From: Chitinispirillaceae bacterium
Lineage (GTDB): Bacteria; Fibrobacterota; Chitinivibrionia; Chitinivibrionales; Chitinispirillaceae
Length of the DNA: 64,000 nt
Reading direction: 5' to 3'
Assembly (NCBI GenBank): GCA_016929595.1
Contig: JAFGIN010000049.1
Span: forward strand, 1-64,000
Shown here piece after piece: positions 36,701 to 46,275 of the stretch (within the stretch, counting starts at the first letter, position 1; each line of letters starts with the position of its first letter). Below the pieces are notes generated by a model. It was not told the origin of the DNA. It ran no database searches and saw only the letters and a program-made list of their open reading frames with translations. A program made the translations under genes and the position numbers.

Positions 36701-38373
36701 GGCATTAGTTCCATTCCGATAAGAGGAATCATCAGTATCGAGACAACGAGTAAACTGAATGAGATGATGATGACTGGCAGCCGATGTTTCAGAGCCTGGT
36801 TCAGGAGTCTGCCGTATTTATCTTCAATAGAAAGGTAGACTTTTTCTGAATACTTAAAAAGAGTGGAAAAAAAGCCGCTTCGTTTTTTATCTGGTGGACT
36901 GATTTTGAGGAATTTTGAAGTCAGCAGTGGTATAAGTGTAAGAGCTGCGATAAGAGAGCAGGTAAGGGAGAATGATACTACAAATGCGAGTTGCTGGAAC
37001 ATGATTCCCGACATTCCACGAATGAAAATGACTGGAAAAAAGACAACGAGTGTGGTCAGTGTGCTGGCAACCACTGCAGATGCGACTTCGGAGACACCGC
37101 GTGTCGCGCAATCTGCAGGCTTGCCGCCCTGTTCCCTGTGATGAAAAATATTGTCAAGAACAACGATCGCGTTGTCAACAAGCATACCGATACCCAGCGC
37201 AAGGCCGCCGAAGGTCATCATATTCAACGTTAGTCCGCCAAAATAGATAAGTGAGAACGAGGCGATAATTGATACAGGAATCACTGTAGCTATGATAAGA
37301 GTACTTGAAATATTACGAAGGAAAATAAGAAGAATTATAATAGCAATGGCCCCGCCAAGGAGCAGAGAAATGGCGACTGACATGATCGCATTTTTAATAT
37401 AAACCGATGTGTCCATAAGTGGTGCAATATGAATTTGCGGAATGTCAAGGTTGATGTTTTTGATTTCCCGCAATACTCCTGCTGCTGCCTGCACTGTATT
37501 TACACCTGATTGTTTGCTGACTGCAAGCCTGAATCCGGGTTTGCTATTGATTCTCACGATCGAGGTGATCTCTTCAAGGCCGTCAGATACTTCAGCTACA
37601 TCGCCAATGGTAATGGGTACTCCATTTTTTACCGCAATAATGGCGTTTTTGACATCATCGCTGCTTCCATATTCCGCAAATGTCCTGACAATCACTTCCT
37701 TGTTGCCATCATCGACTATGCCGGCCGGTATATTGCGGTTTTCCTGTTTCAGGGTGTTTACTATCATATCCGGCGAGATTTGCAGTGCTTCAAGCGCAGC
37801 GGGTTTCAGTTTTACGTGTACTTCTCTTTTTGAGCCTCCCCGCATGTCAACTGATGCCACTCCCTCGACACGTTCGATACGGTACTGAACCTGATCCTCG
37901 ATCAGCTGCTGAACATCCGCAGGGTCGAGCTCTGAAGCTATTCCGAGCATCAGGATCGGAAATGCGGAAACGTCAAATTTACGTATCAGAGGCCGTTCGA
38001 CATCTTCAGGAAGTCTGCCGAGGACTCTGTCGATACGGTCGCGAATATCATTGACTGCAACGTCAAGATCGGTTCCCCATATAAATGTGGCGCGAACTCT
38101 GCTGGTACCTTCTGATGATGTAGAGGTGAGTTCCTCGATACCCTGTACCGCTGCAAGTGCTGATTCGATCTGTCGGGTAATCAGCTCTTCCACTTCCTGT
38201 GGGCCTGCATTCTCATAACTGGTAATAACAGTGATTGTCGGGTAGGTAATTTCCGGCATCAGGTCGATAGGAAGGCGAGTGAGTGAGAAAATACCTATGA
38301 TAATAACAATTGTGTAAATTACGGTGGTGAGAACCGGGCGTCGAATCGGCAAAGAGATGAATGAGTTACTCAT
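33799..38373 (-). CDS. RND efflux transporter fused to a TolC-like outer-membrane channel
   Basis: The protein has 1524 residues. Residues 1-1030 form a complete HAE1/AcrB-type RND pump: TM1 followed by a porter domain, GMLVDNAIVVLDN in TM4, and a second half with its own six helices. After a basic cytoplasmic stretch (HRHRKRSKK) a hydrophobic segment at about 1038-1055 ends in APASVAAQ, like a signal peptide with a cleavage site. Residues 1057-1524 are a TolC/OMF channel with the usual two helical-hairpin repeats. Pump and channel are normally separate proteins, although RND-OMF fusions are known in the Bacteroidota heavy-metal pumps. The adaptor gene overlaps upstream by 4 bp, so one operon encodes the full tripartite pump. 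Substrate is unknown; drugs or lipids are more likely than metals. Confidence 0.92.
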   Translation of the reverse strand: MSNSFISLPIRRPVLTTVIYTIVIIIGIFSLTRLPIDLMPEITYPTITVITSYENAGPQEVEELITRQIESALAAVQGIEELTSTSSEGTSRVRATFIWGTDLDVAVNDIRDRIDRVLGRLPEDVERPLIRKFDVSAFPILMLGIASELDPADVQQLIEDQVQYRIERVEGVASVDMRGGSKREVHVKLKPAALEALQISPDMIVNTLKQENRNIPAGIVDDGNKEVIVRTFAEYGSSDDVKNAIIAVKNGVPITIGDVAEVSDGLEEITSIVRINSKPGFRLAVSKQSGVNTVQAAAGVLREIKNINLDIPQIHIAPLMDTSVYIKNAIMSVAISLLLGGAIAIIILLIFLRNISSTLIIATVIPVSIIASFSLIYFGGLTLNMMTFGGLALGIGMLVDNAIVVLDNIFHHREQGGKPADCATRGVSEVASAVVASTLTTLVVFFPVIFIRGMSGIMFQQLAFVVSFSLTCSLIAALTLIPLLTSKFLKISPPDKKRSGFFSTLFKYSEKVYLSIEDKYGRLLNQALKHRLPVIIISFSLLVVSILMIPLIGMELMPSSDENEVRVNLEMEVGTKLELMDSATAIVEKIIEREVPEATYMLSSIGNSGWRSTGSHSAEIRVSLVSKSERKRSTTQIATMLRKKLIAIPGTTIRVREGQGLFIMRMGSSDAQTIGIEIRGYDLESGQKLANELSGIVADIKGITDTKVSREAGMPEFTITINRKKAADLGLTASQIGSAVQIAMGGTQASSIRRDGKEYAIIVRLPEEQRTSINQLNNLTIVNKAGLTIPLQSVASINGASGPVQIERRDRERIVTVNASYSGRDLGSIVNDIRDAVHNVTVPAQFSIVIRGDYEEQQKAQNELMFGLFLAIVLIYLVMAGQFESFKDPFIILFSIPMALVGVVTILYLTGTPFSMQAFLGCIVLAGIAVNNAIILIDYMNKLRREQHVELFEAIRAAGTRRLRPILMSTSTTALGLLPLSLALGEGGEAQAPMARVVIGGLFSSTFITLFLIPVIYSLVEEHRHRKRSKKQADTTMQLAGKLTLFVLFVVSMTAPASVAAQSSASDTLQLSLQDVLTKAAQNNPTIRIDKIDLAIAEKYVNELKFRYEPSFSASFGQSRKLIDGESSPPDYQGSVKITESLPTGTGLSVSASAEPSYNLRIPSVNAGYRNQLDLSVTQALLANNSVKVNLVPIKKASIDVSMRNEELTAVTQNLLADVQNAYWDLYLAQKQVEIHTRSMQLAERLLFESTQRLNVGKAAPLDLVSARAEVATRKKNLIDARAALQKTQFRLAYLTSDTLFSADRPLLLTDTPVSPSAPDSIHQHLQAAQKFRPDFRLANNLLEKGELDIIQTRNGLLPKLDLFISLSGTAYANSFSESFKPDTSTRAKILTAGLSLSLPVTNGIARIKHQRTLLTRDQLKHSISNLKNLIQLDVRAAWVEVNRTISQIDAATEARKLQEEKLAAEQTKLDNGKSTDYIVLQVQRDLIGAQLDEARAGVAYCTAITNLYLKDGTLLERLGIQSR

Positions 38374-39581
38374 CGGAGGGCTCCTTTTTTGTCGGACTTC
38401 TTACGGTTCTCTTTTTCGGGTATGCTCCCTTTAGCAACATTACCGGTTATGACAGGAGCGTTATCGGAAAGCAGGTGCTGACCCAGAGTAACAACCTTTC
38501 CATCAGGTAGCGGCGAAGTAATCTCAGCATGTGTCTGATCTTTTATTCCCACAACAACCGGTACAAGTCGTGCGATTTCATTTTTGACAACAAACACGGC
38601 ATCGGAACCTTTTCTGACAACGAGTGCGCCGATGGGAACCAGCTGGACGTTTTGTTTTTGCGATAAATCCATAACAATACGGGCGAACATTCCAGGCTTG
38701 AGTTTATGTGCTTTGTTTACAACAGCAATTTCGGTAAGTGCGGCACGTGAATCTGTTCTGAATGCAGCCGAGGCTCCTGAAACGATACCGGTAAAAAAAG
38801 TGTCGGGCAATGCATCAACGGTAATTCTGCATGGTATTCCCTTTTGAATGAAAGGATAATCCCGCTCTGTTACCGGTATCTGTATATATACAGTGTCAAT
38901 ACCAACAATGGTCAGAACGGGAGTGTTAACAGAAAGAAGAGCACCTTCATCGGTGTGACGTTCAGAAACGAAACCGCTCTTTGATGAACGGAGAGCGGTA
39001 TATCCAAGTCGTGTGCGTGCCTGCGAACGGGCTGCGACACGTTGTGCATACTGAGCTTCAGCAAGAGCAAGTCTGGATTGCTGTGCAGTGAGCTGTGTCT
39101 CAATCGCATCAAGATCTGCCTGAGATGAAATTCCCTTCCCGACAAGATCCGAAATTCGTTTGAATTCACGTTCGATGTATGATGTCTGCGCTTTAGCTTC
39201 ATCAATCGATGCCTGGCTTACTTTCACCTGCGCTGAGGCTTCATCAACTGCCAGTCTGAATTCGGTATCTTCTATCTTGCCGATAACTTCGTTTTTATGT
39301 ACTTCATCCCCAATTCTCTTTGTTATTTGTGAGAGACTCCCGGCTACTTTTGCGGCAATTTTATACGTATATGATGCACCGATGGTTCCGGTGAATTCGC
39401 GCTGTTGAATAATATTTCCTGTTTTAATCTCATCAACCTTGACTGCAATCGGCCCTTTTGCCTGTCCACCACCTCCGAAGGATGGTTTTGCTGCACCTGT
39501 TTTGGATGGAGAGAAGATTCTGAATACAACAGCTATGATAAGAGCGACAACAATGACTGAGATAAAGAGTTTTGTTTTCAT
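38370..39581 (-). CDS. RND periplasmic adaptor (HlyD/MFP family)
   Basis: The 403-residue protein starts with a membrane anchor (KLFISVIVVALIIAVVF). A barrel-sandwich (lipoyl-like) domain follows, split by a helical hairpin of about 100-170 (Ala/Gln/Ser-rich coiled coil), then beta-barrel and membrane-proximal domains (VFVVKNEIARLVPVVVG). It bridges the inner-membrane pump to the outer channel. The stop overlaps the ATG of the RND-OMF fusion. A Lys/Arg-rich tail ends the protein. No local repressor gene is adjacent, so control of the pump is unknown. Confidence 0.92.
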   Translation of the reverse strand: MKTKLFISVIVVALIIAVVFRIFSPSKTGAAKPSFGGGGQAKGPIAVKVDEIKTGNIIQQREFTGTIGASYTYKIAAKVAGSLSQITKRIGDEVHKNEVIGKIEDTEFRLAVDEASAQVKVSQASIDEAKAQTSYIEREFKRISDLVGKGISSQADLDAIETQLTAQQSRLALAEAQYAQRVAARSQARTRLGYTALRSSKSGFVSERHTDEGALLSVNTPVLTIVGIDTVYIQIPVTERDYPFIQKGIPCRITVDALPDTFFTGIVSGASAAFRTDSRAALTEIAVVNKAHKLKPGMFARIVMDLSQKQNVQLVPIGALVVRKGSDAVFVVKNEIARLVPVVVGIKDQTHAEITSPLPDGKVVTLGQHLLSDNAPVITGNVAKGSIPEKENRKKSDKKGALR

Positions 39582-39910
39582 AGTTTCGACCTGATTTTTC
39601 GAGCAGAACGGGTAAGTGTGAATAATCCATGCAATTACGATTAGATTCTGGTAATCTGTTTATGTTACAGGAACGCAGAAAAGTTTGTATGAATATAAGT
39701 TCGAGGGATAAAAAATAATACACACTATACGATAATGATTGCTGAAATAATGCAGAGCGTCTGTGAGGTAGAATTCAAAAGGGTGATAAGGACAGTAAAT
39801 GTGGAATAATAATAACCAAAGTAAAAATAAAAAAATGATACAAAAAAAGGGACCAGCAACAATGGTCCCTGCATGTGCGATTCAAATCTGATTAAGAAAT
39901 AGCTATTATT
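39582..39910. other. Intergenic region upstream of the efflux operon
   Basis: It contains the promoter side of the efflux operon and, at the far end, the hairpin terminator of the beta-helix operon. No further frame or repeat stands out. Confidence 0.5.
39841..39870 (-). terminator. Rho-independent terminator of the beta-helix/SurA-like operon
   Basis: AGGGACCA (39848-39855) and TGGTCCCT (39863-39870) form an 8-bp stem with a 7-nt loop. On the minus strand the stem is followed by TTTTTTTG. It lies about 40 bp past the stop codon of the beta-helix gene. Confidence 0.8.
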
Positions 39911-40747
39911 TTAGAAATTTTTGTTACAATCTCCAAAGGTGTTATTATTCATATCGACTATATTCATGTTACTGGGATATATAGATCCACTACCTTCGCA
40001 ATGTTTGAAATAGTTTTCATCTAAAACAACCTTGGTATAAAATGTTGCCCAAAAACTGAGAGGAGCCCAGGCATATCCAATACCATAGTCTATTTGGCTT
40101 AAGGTATTTTTATACATATCAACAAATAAAGAATAATGACCATTATAGATATGCATCAATCCGTTGATAGTGTTCCGAAAAAATGAAAGACTTGATTTGG
40201 TTCTTGGCGTTATCAGGATTGCACCATCTGTTACATCGTTATCATTAAAATACAAGTTTCCTGTTAAATCCAGTTCAAGCAGGGGCTCTCCCAGGTTTGC
40301 TTTGTTATTTAAAAAATAAAAATTTTTGACATCCCCAACAATTCCGTTGCCGTAGGGGTTTGGATCATTTGAACGAAAATCGCAATTTGTAATTCTTATG
40401 TTGGTACACTTCGTAAGAGAGAAGTCTCCACCACCTATAAATTCAATTCTAAGATTATTAATTGTAATACTACTACCGTTATTGAAATTGGCATCCGATA
40501 CTTTGATGCTTTTTGTTTCTGATGTCATTGATTGGATGGTTAAATAACTTTTGTTTATTATAGTAAAACTGGTACTGTTTACATCTTCAGCAATTAAGAT
40601 TCGATCTCCACTGGCTGCAGCATCAATCGCAGCTTGAATAGTAGTATATGGTCCGCTACTGCTTACAACTCTATCAGTTCCCCAACTCGAAACAACAACA
40701 GCAGCAGACAAGACGATAAGCGAACGACCTAAAATTTTTTTAAACAT
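39911..40747 (-). CDS. Exported right-handed beta-helix protein
   Basis: The 278-residue protein has an N-terminal signal peptide (LIVLSAAVVVSSWG). TIQAAIDAAASGDRILIAED is the typical start of a pectate-lyase-like parallel beta-helix, followed by repeated short turns ending in N/D (LTIQSM, ITINNL, IRITNCDFRSND, FYFLNNKAN, LYFNDNDV, VVLDENYF, NIVDMNNNTF). No lyase or hydrolase active site can be named. Such folds occur in surface polysaccharide-binding or cleaving proteins. AGGAGG precedes the ATG. It is 17 bp downstream of the SurA-like gene, so the two are co-expressed. Confidence 0.75.
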   Translation of the reverse strand: MFKKILGRSLIVLSAAVVVSSWGTDRVVSSSGPYTTIQAAIDAAASGDRILIAEDVNSTSFTIINKSYLTIQSMTSETKSIKVSDANFNNGSSITINNLRIEFIGGGDFSLTKCTNIRITNCDFRSNDPNPYGNGIVGDVKNFYFLNNKANLGEPLLELDLTGNLYFNDNDVTDGAILITPRTKSSLSFFRNTINGLMHIYNGHYSLFVDMYKNTLSQIDYGIGYAWAPLSFWATFYTKVVLDENYFKHCEGSGSIYPSNMNIVDMNNNTFGDCNKNF

Positions 40748-40764
40748 TTTTCCTCCTTAAATTA

Positions 40765-42696
40765 TTAATTCTGGTTAATTTGATAATTGAAGTCGCACAT
40801 GATTTCTTTACTTGCTAATGTAATAATTCTGGTATTTACTTTCAAACTTTCCATCCAGGTTTTAAATTTTTCAAATCTTTCCTCGTTTTTGTCAAACTTT
40901 TCTCGGCGGCTGAAGCTTTCAGGAGTTTTCTGTTCAGCATCGGAGATCGGGATAGTCTTTCTGTAGGCACCAGCAGTAACCACAGTCCTTTTGAAGTAAT
41001 GTTTCCTGTTCATTTGCATATATGCATTATGCAAAATAACAGTATCTGACATAAATGGTGAATATGCAGGTCCCATTTCATTTACAATAAGACTATCTTT
41101 GATCTGATTTCTATACACATTCGACCTTATTATACCCTTCCCTTTTTTAATTTTTTTAACTGCAATAAGCCAATCGCCGAGGTCATTATTTATTTTTATA
41201 ATCTTTTTGTCTGCAATCGTCTTTTTGTCGTGCATCAATTGGCATAACGATAGCTGAATATCAAATGGCAGGAGTGTTGAATTCCTACTGAGGAAAGCAG
41301 TTTTAACCTGGCGTTCCCCGTATGTTTTTGGAGTGTTCATATTTACATCAATTTCAAAAGTATCAATGGGAGTATTGAACCATCGGTTATTTGTAATGAT
41401 CTTATCTGCTTCGCATTCTAAAACAGAGTCAAGATTTCCCCATTTTTGTCTTGTCGCAAGATGAATAAGCTCAAGCCTTACTTCTTCAAAGGGTTTCTCA
41501 TTTATCATATAAATAGTGTCACATCGTAAAATGAAATACCCATATGCTGTAGTAATTACATCCGAAATCTGCTTATATTTTAAAGTGTCACCGGCATATT
41601 TAAGCGGGATCGGTAATTTTCTCAAATTCAAGGTTGTCCAGGGGATTGTTGAATCACTTACAAGCTGATTATTGTTTTTCGCTTTCAACAATTCAGTATG
41701 CATGGAATCAATAATTTCTCTGTTGGTACTACCAATAACCGAAATTCCCACCTCTTTTTTTTCTTTAAAAAGCTGGTCGTAATACTGGCCATAGGTTTGC
41801 CACAGAATGGATACATCTGTAACAGGTTTGCCAAAATTGTATGTAGATTTATATAAATGCGCTGAAAGTAATTTTGTTTTTATTTCTTTGTTTGCGTTTA
41901 ACGAGTCTGTAAAACCTGATTTAACTGCTTCATTGGAAAAAAATCTGTCTGCTGCAATCTTATGAAGAGCATACCCGATTGCAGAATCTTTAGATATCTT
42001 TTTTGGAATTTTACAAAATTTCAGTTGTCTGTTAAAATCTTTCACTGTTATGTAACAGTCAGACTGGTCTTTACTGGAAATCAACCACTCGTTACTTTCA
42101 GGAAATATTTTCAAGTCTTCAGTATTCCATGGCTCCTTATTTTTAAGTTCTTTTGCGTACTGTTCCTTTTGAATGGTAAACTTTATTTTAGATAGGTATT
42201 CCTTTATGTCTTTACGAGACATTAACGATTTTAATTTTAAATAGTGATCAACATCTTTAATTGTTAACCCGGCATCATCACCATAGAACTTTTGAAATGT
42301 CTTAAATTCCTTTATAATTTCATCTTGTACATATCGTGAACCAAAAGTTCTCTCTAAGTATTTTACGGCTAATATCTCATCTTTTATATTATGTTCCACC
42401 AGAGGAAGTCCTGGAAACATAGCTGTAAACTCTTTTGCTTTTTTTTCAAATTCATTATTGTTAATTACGATACCATCCTCTTGTGCTTTATTTGAAAAAA
42501 TGGACACATCATTTATTACCCAATCCTGATAAAAAGAATATCGGTCTGACGGTGTCATTGCCTCAGTATCTGAGAAAGGATTCCGTTCCTCATTTGCGAA
42601 AGAAGGTAAGACAACTTTTAGTAGAACAATTAATGCATATTTTAATATTTGAAAGCAATCGTTTACTGTACGATTCCGAAATTTTAGTTTTTTCAC
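40765..42696 (-). CDS. SurA/PpiC-like exported chaperone (tentative)
   Basis: The 643-residue protein has a hydrophobic N-terminus (ALIVLLKVVLPSFA) that looks like a signal peptide. The next segment (YSFYQDWVINDVSIFSNKAQEDGIVINNNEFEK) resembles the SurA N-terminal helix. A later stretch (YKQISDVITTAYGYFILRCD, about 385-405) has the end of a parvulin domain, where GY(H/F)I is conserved. The remaining C-terminal 230 residues are unassigned. Parvulin-type proteins help outer-membrane or secreted proteins to fold, and the neighbour is an exported beta-helix. The start is GTG 42696 with GAGG about ten bases upstream. The assignment rests on weak local similarity. Confidence 0.6.
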   Translation of the reverse strand: MKKLKFRNRTVNDCFQILKYALIVLLKVVLPSFANEERNPFSDTEAMTPSDRYSFYQDWVINDVSIFSNKAQEDGIVINNNEFEKKAKEFTAMFPGLPLVEHNIKDEILAVKYLERTFGSRYVQDEIIKEFKTFQKFYGDDAGLTIKDVDHYLKLKSLMSRKDIKEYLSKIKFTIQKEQYAKELKNKEPWNTEDLKIFPESNEWLISSKDQSDCYITVKDFNRQLKFCKIPKKISKDSAIGYALHKIAADRFFSNEAVKSGFTDSLNANKEIKTKLLSAHLYKSTYNFGKPVTDVSILWQTYGQYYDQLFKEKKEVGISVIGSTNREIIDSMHTELLKAKNNNQLVSDSTIPWTTLNLRKLPIPLKYAGDTLKYKQISDVITTAYGYFILRCDTIYMINEKPFEEVRLELIHLATRQKWGNLDSVLECEADKIITNNRWFNTPIDTFEIDVNMNTPKTYGERQVKTAFLSRNSTLLPFDIQLSLCQLMHDKKTIADKKIIKINNDLGDWLIAVKKIKKGKGIIRSNVYRNQIKDSLIVNEMGPAYSPFMSDTVILHNAYMQMNRKHYFKRTVVTAGAYRKTIPISDAEQKTPESFSRREKFDKNEERFEKFKTWMESLKVNTRIITLASKEIMCDFNYQINQN

Positions 42697-43149
42697 TTTT
42701 TAGAACCTCTACATTTCAAAAACTGATAAGGTCACAAGTTTCTTAAACTGTTGTACCGTTTAAATGATCAATTAATTTCATCCAGGTGAAATTCAGCAAC
42801 AGTATGAAACGATAACACAAGAAAATTGTATTAAAATCAATAACTATTCAGGTACATTGTCTTCAATCGCGAAATAAGTACCTTAATAGTTACAAAGAAT
42901 ATTCAGTATTCAAATTAATTATTAGCAAGCAATGAGTCCTCTCCTTGATAATTTTCCAATGGATAAGATATATTGTGGTTGCCCAATTTGCCAATTTATA
43001 TTTTGAGAATATTATGTTAAAAAAATTATTAGATGCATTAATATTGTAATGTTAAAAAAGTCGGAAAAAAACATATGAAAACTAATCGTTGACTGGAAGG
43101 GGGTAAAACAGTATCGAAGTCCATTTTAGCAAAAAATAACGGTTTTATT
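42697..43149. other. Divergent promoter region
   Basis: This 453-bp AT-rich gap separates a leftward and a rightward gene and must hold both promoters. A rightward candidate is listed separately. No frame or repeat is worth calling. Confidence 0.5.
42988..43015 (+). promoter_or_regulatory. Candidate promoter for the membrane/spermidine-synthase-like gene
   Basis: TTGCCA (42988-42993) and TATTAT (43010-43015) are separated by 16 bp. The region is AT-rich, so chance matches are likely. The leader would be about 130 bases. Confidence 0.35.
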
Positions 43150-46100
43150 TTGAGTGGGGAAATCAGGCAGGTTTGGGATCATTTGATTTATTTTTACCCA
43201 TATTTGAGAATAGTGAGTATATTTTCTGAATTAAAATCATACTGTTTAAAAAAGGATCCCGAAATTAACTCCACAACAGTTGTATCATCCCTCTATTTTT
43301 TACTGTTTTTTTTATCCGGTGTTGCAGGTTTAATCTATGAGTCAATCTGGTCGCACTATCTCAAGCTTTTTCTGGGTCATGCAGCCTATTCGCAGACGCT
43401 GGTACTGGTTATTTATATGGGAGGAATGGCTGCGGGAGCCTGGATAGCCGGTGCACTACTGAAGAAAATACGAAACTGTTTAAAGATGTATGCTGTAGTT
43501 GAAATTGTTTTAGGAGTTGCAGCACTTGCCTTTCACCCTGTTTTTCAATGGTATATTAACGTTTCTTATGATAATGTGATCCCGTTTCTTGATAATCCAA
43601 CCCTTATTTTCTGCTATAAATGGATCACGTCATCGATCATAATTCTTCCTCAGTCGATGCTGCTCGGGTCCACATTTCCACTGATGGCTGCGGGTTTTAT
43701 CAGGCGTTTTCCTGGTAGTGGTGGTTATAAACTGACGTTTCTCTACTTTGCAAATACTTTTGGTGCATCTGCAGGGGTGCTCCTCAGTGGGTTTGTACTG
43801 ATAGGTTCAGCCGGACTGCCGGGAACGATCGTGACTGCAGGGATAATCGATATTATTGTGGGTTGCGCGGTGCTGTCACTATGCTGGAGGGATGACACCG
43901 TGTCTTCAATGGTAGAAGAGACGGCACGTCATGACTGTGATACACAATGGGATGCTGTTAGTATCAAGAGAACCCATCTTGTGCTGATTCTTTTTGCCGG
44001 AGCTACCGCTGCGGCATCATTCATGTATGAAATCGGCTGGATCCGTATGCTCAGCCTTGTACTTGGGAGTTCAACGCACTCTTTTGAGATGATGCTCAGT
44101 TCGTTTATCCTGGGGATGGCGCTGGGTAGTTTCTTTATCAGAAAAAGAATTGACAAAATCAGGAATATCCCCATGACGCTGGTAATCGTGCAGGTGTTAA
44201 TGGGTCTGACGGCTCTTATTTCGATACTGATTTACAGCAAGATGTTTCATTTTATGCATTTTGTGATGGCTGCACTTTCAAAGAGTGAGCAGGGGTATGT
44301 TCTGTTCAACCTGTTTTCAGATGTCATCTGCATGGCTGTAATGCTTCCGTCAACTATCTGTGCAGGGATGGTTCTGCCGCTTATCGTTCATTTCTTTTAC
44401 CGATGCGGTTATGGTGAAGAATACATCGGAAAAGTATACGCAGTGAATACTTTTGGAGGCATCGTGGGAGTAATTGCGGCAACCTGGCTGCTGATGCCGC
44501 TTACCGGAGTACGTTTTCTTGTAACTATCGGCGCTCTTATCGATGTCAGCATCGGGCTGGGATTGTTAGTTTACTTCAAAGAGGAGTGCGGCGGGTGGCT
44601 GCGGAAAGCATTACCTGCTGTTTCAGGAGCTGTTATCGTTGTAGCAATCCCTGCAGGAAACCTTGATCCGGTCCTGATGTCATCAGGGGTGTTTCGAAAC
44701 GGGACAATATATAAAAATAAAAAATTCCTTAGCCTTAAAGATGGAAGAACCGCTACTATTGCACTATATCAATCTAATGACAAAATGGTACTTTCCACAA
44801 ATGGTAAAGTCGATGCCAGCGTAGACATACGAAAAGGCGTGAGCGCAGATGAGTATACGATGTCGCTTGCGGCGGTACTACCTCTGGCGATACTTCAGGA
44901 CAGCTGCTCTGCGGCCGTTATCGGAATGGGTTCCGGGATGACCGCTCATTATCTGCTTATGGATTCGACAGTGCGCAATGTAGAGGTCATAGAGATTGAG
45001 CCTGCGATGGTGCAGGCGGCAAAACATATTGGTAAAAAGGTCGAAAATACGTTCAAAGATCCACGTTCTCACATTTTTATTGATGATGCCAAGACTTTTT
45101 TTTCAACAGGAAACAGGAAGTATGATATCATTGTTTCTGAACCGTCAAATCCCTGGGTGAGCGGTGTGGCCGGACTCTTTTCAAAGGAGTTTTTTGACCG
45201 GATAAGAAACCATCTCACCGATCAGGGGGTGCTTGTTCAGTGGTTTCATAAATATGAATCTGACATCACTATACTCTCCTCAATTTTTCGTGCACTGCGT
45301 CAGTACTTCCCCCATTTTCAGGTGTATACAGCCGGATCAGATATTATAGTGATTGCAGCAAAAGACAGTAGTACTGATCTGAGTTTGAAACGGAATGTAT
45401 TCGCAATGCCCCCTGTTGAGCGGAGCATGGCGCTTATGGGCTTTCAATCATTGCAGGATCTGCGGGTGCTGCATTTTTCATCGGGAAATACGTTCAATGC
45501 TTTTTTAAACGTGTACGATGTTGAAGATAATTCTGATTATTTTCCCTATGTCGATCTCTATGCTGTAAAGTACAGGTACTTGGACAAAGAAATATATCAG
45601 CTTGATACGCTTCGAAAGAACATTGTTCCCGTGCGGAGCATTCTGGATGGTGATACCGGTACAATCGGGTACATTCCACGTGAAAAGTATCCTGCACTTT
45701 CAAACTTTGAATACTATCATGAAGCAAAGCGGCTCTACAGGGACATTGTCTCGTTTGACACAATGCAGGTTACTTCTGAGCATGATGTCGATAATGCTGC
45801 TTATATATTCGATTATTCGTTATTCTTTCCTTCAAAAATAAATTTCGGAAAACTTCATGGTACGTTAATGGAACTTTTCGAAAAGACCATGCCCTTTCTC
45901 TCGCCTTTTGAAATGAGTGAAATCTGGAAAAATATTTCAGAAAAAACGGCAGAGGTTGTTCTTGACGATTATCAACAGCAATGGATGCGCTATTTTGGAG
46001 CTCTGTGTCAACGGAACTATGAAGAACTGAGAGAGTTGTCATTTCAGTTGCTTCCGCAAAACGGTGATATTGAAGATAACTATATAAATATCATGCTGAT

Positions 46101-46275
46101 TGAATCATTTCTTGCGGCATCGAAAGTTACAGGAAATCGTGATGAGTGTGAGAACGTGTTGAAACGGTATGAAGGCACAATGAGTGCAGGGTTAATGATA
46201 CGTATGCTTGCACAGGAGATTGGAATCGATCTGAACAGAAAGTATAGAATAGGGGTATTCATGGCAGGCAGGTGA
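43150..46275 (+). CDS. Fused membrane transporter-like/spermidine-synthase-like protein
   Basis: The 1041-residue protein has about twelve membrane helices in residues 40-490, starting FLLFFLSGVAGLIYESIWSH, the conserved start of this family. A Rossmann methyltransferase-like domain of the spermidine-synthase fold follows (VIGMGSGMTAHYLL near 580, then EIEPAMVQAAK, DDAKTFF and VSEPSNPWVSG). The C-terminal 290 residues are soluble and helical without a recognised domain. The aminopropyl donor site of true SpeE is not obvious, so real polyamine synthesis is doubtful. The start is uncertain: TTG 43150 has no ribosome site, and GTG 43213 is an alternative. It is a single-gene unit. Confidence 0.82.
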   Translation: MSGEIRQVWDHLIYFYPYLRIVSIFSELKSYCLKKDPEINSTTVVSSLYFLLFFLSGVAGLIYESIWSHYLKLFLGHAAYSQTLVLVIYMGGMAAGAWIAGALLKKIRNCLKMYAVVEIVLGVAALAFHPVFQWYINVSYDNVIPFLDNPTLIFCYKWITSSIIILPQSMLLGSTFPLMAAGFIRRFPGSGGYKLTFLYFANTFGASAGVLLSGFVLIGSAGLPGTIVTAGIIDIIVGCAVLSLCWRDDTVSSMVEETARHDCDTQWDAVSIKRTHLVLILFAGATAAASFMYEIGWIRMLSLVLGSSTHSFEMMLSSFILGMALGSFFIRKRIDKIRNIPMTLVIVQVLMGLTALISILIYSKMFHFMHFVMAALSKSEQGYVLFNLFSDVICMAVMLPSTICAGMVLPLIVHFFYRCGYGEEYIGKVYAVNTFGGIVGVIAATWLLMPLTGVRFLVTIGALIDVSIGLGLLVYFKEECGGWLRKALPAVSGAVIVVAIPAGNLDPVLMSSGVFRNGTIYKNKKFLSLKDGRTATIALYQSNDKMVLSTNGKVDASVDIRKGVSADEYTMSLAAVLPLAILQDSCSAAVIGMGSGMTAHYLLMDSTVRNVEVIEIEPAMVQAAKHIGKKVENTFKDPRSHIFIDDAKTFFSTGNRKYDIIVSEPSNPWVSGVAGLFSKEFFDRIRNHLTDQGVLVQWFHKYESDITILSSIFRALRQYFPHFQVYTAGSDIIVIAAKDSSTDLSLKRNVFAMPPVERSMALMGFQSLQDLRVLHFSSGNTFNAFLNVYDVEDNSDYFPYVDLYAVKYRYLDKEIYQLDTLRKNIVPVRSILDGDTGTIGYIPREKYPALSNFEYYHEAKRLYRDIVSFDTMQVTSEHDVDNAAYIFDYSLFFPSKINFGKLHGTLMELFEKTMPFLSPFEMSEIWKNISEKTAEVVLDDYQQQWMRYFGALCQRNYEELRELSFQLLPQNGDIEDNYINIMLIESFLAASKVTGNRDECENVLKRYEGTMSAGLMIRMLAQEIGIDLNRKYRIGVFMAGR

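Noticed and set aside
43150-46275. Annotation as a true spermidine synthase
   Set aside because: The fold motifs are present but the polyamine-specific residues are not evident, and the membrane half is larger than the enzyme half.
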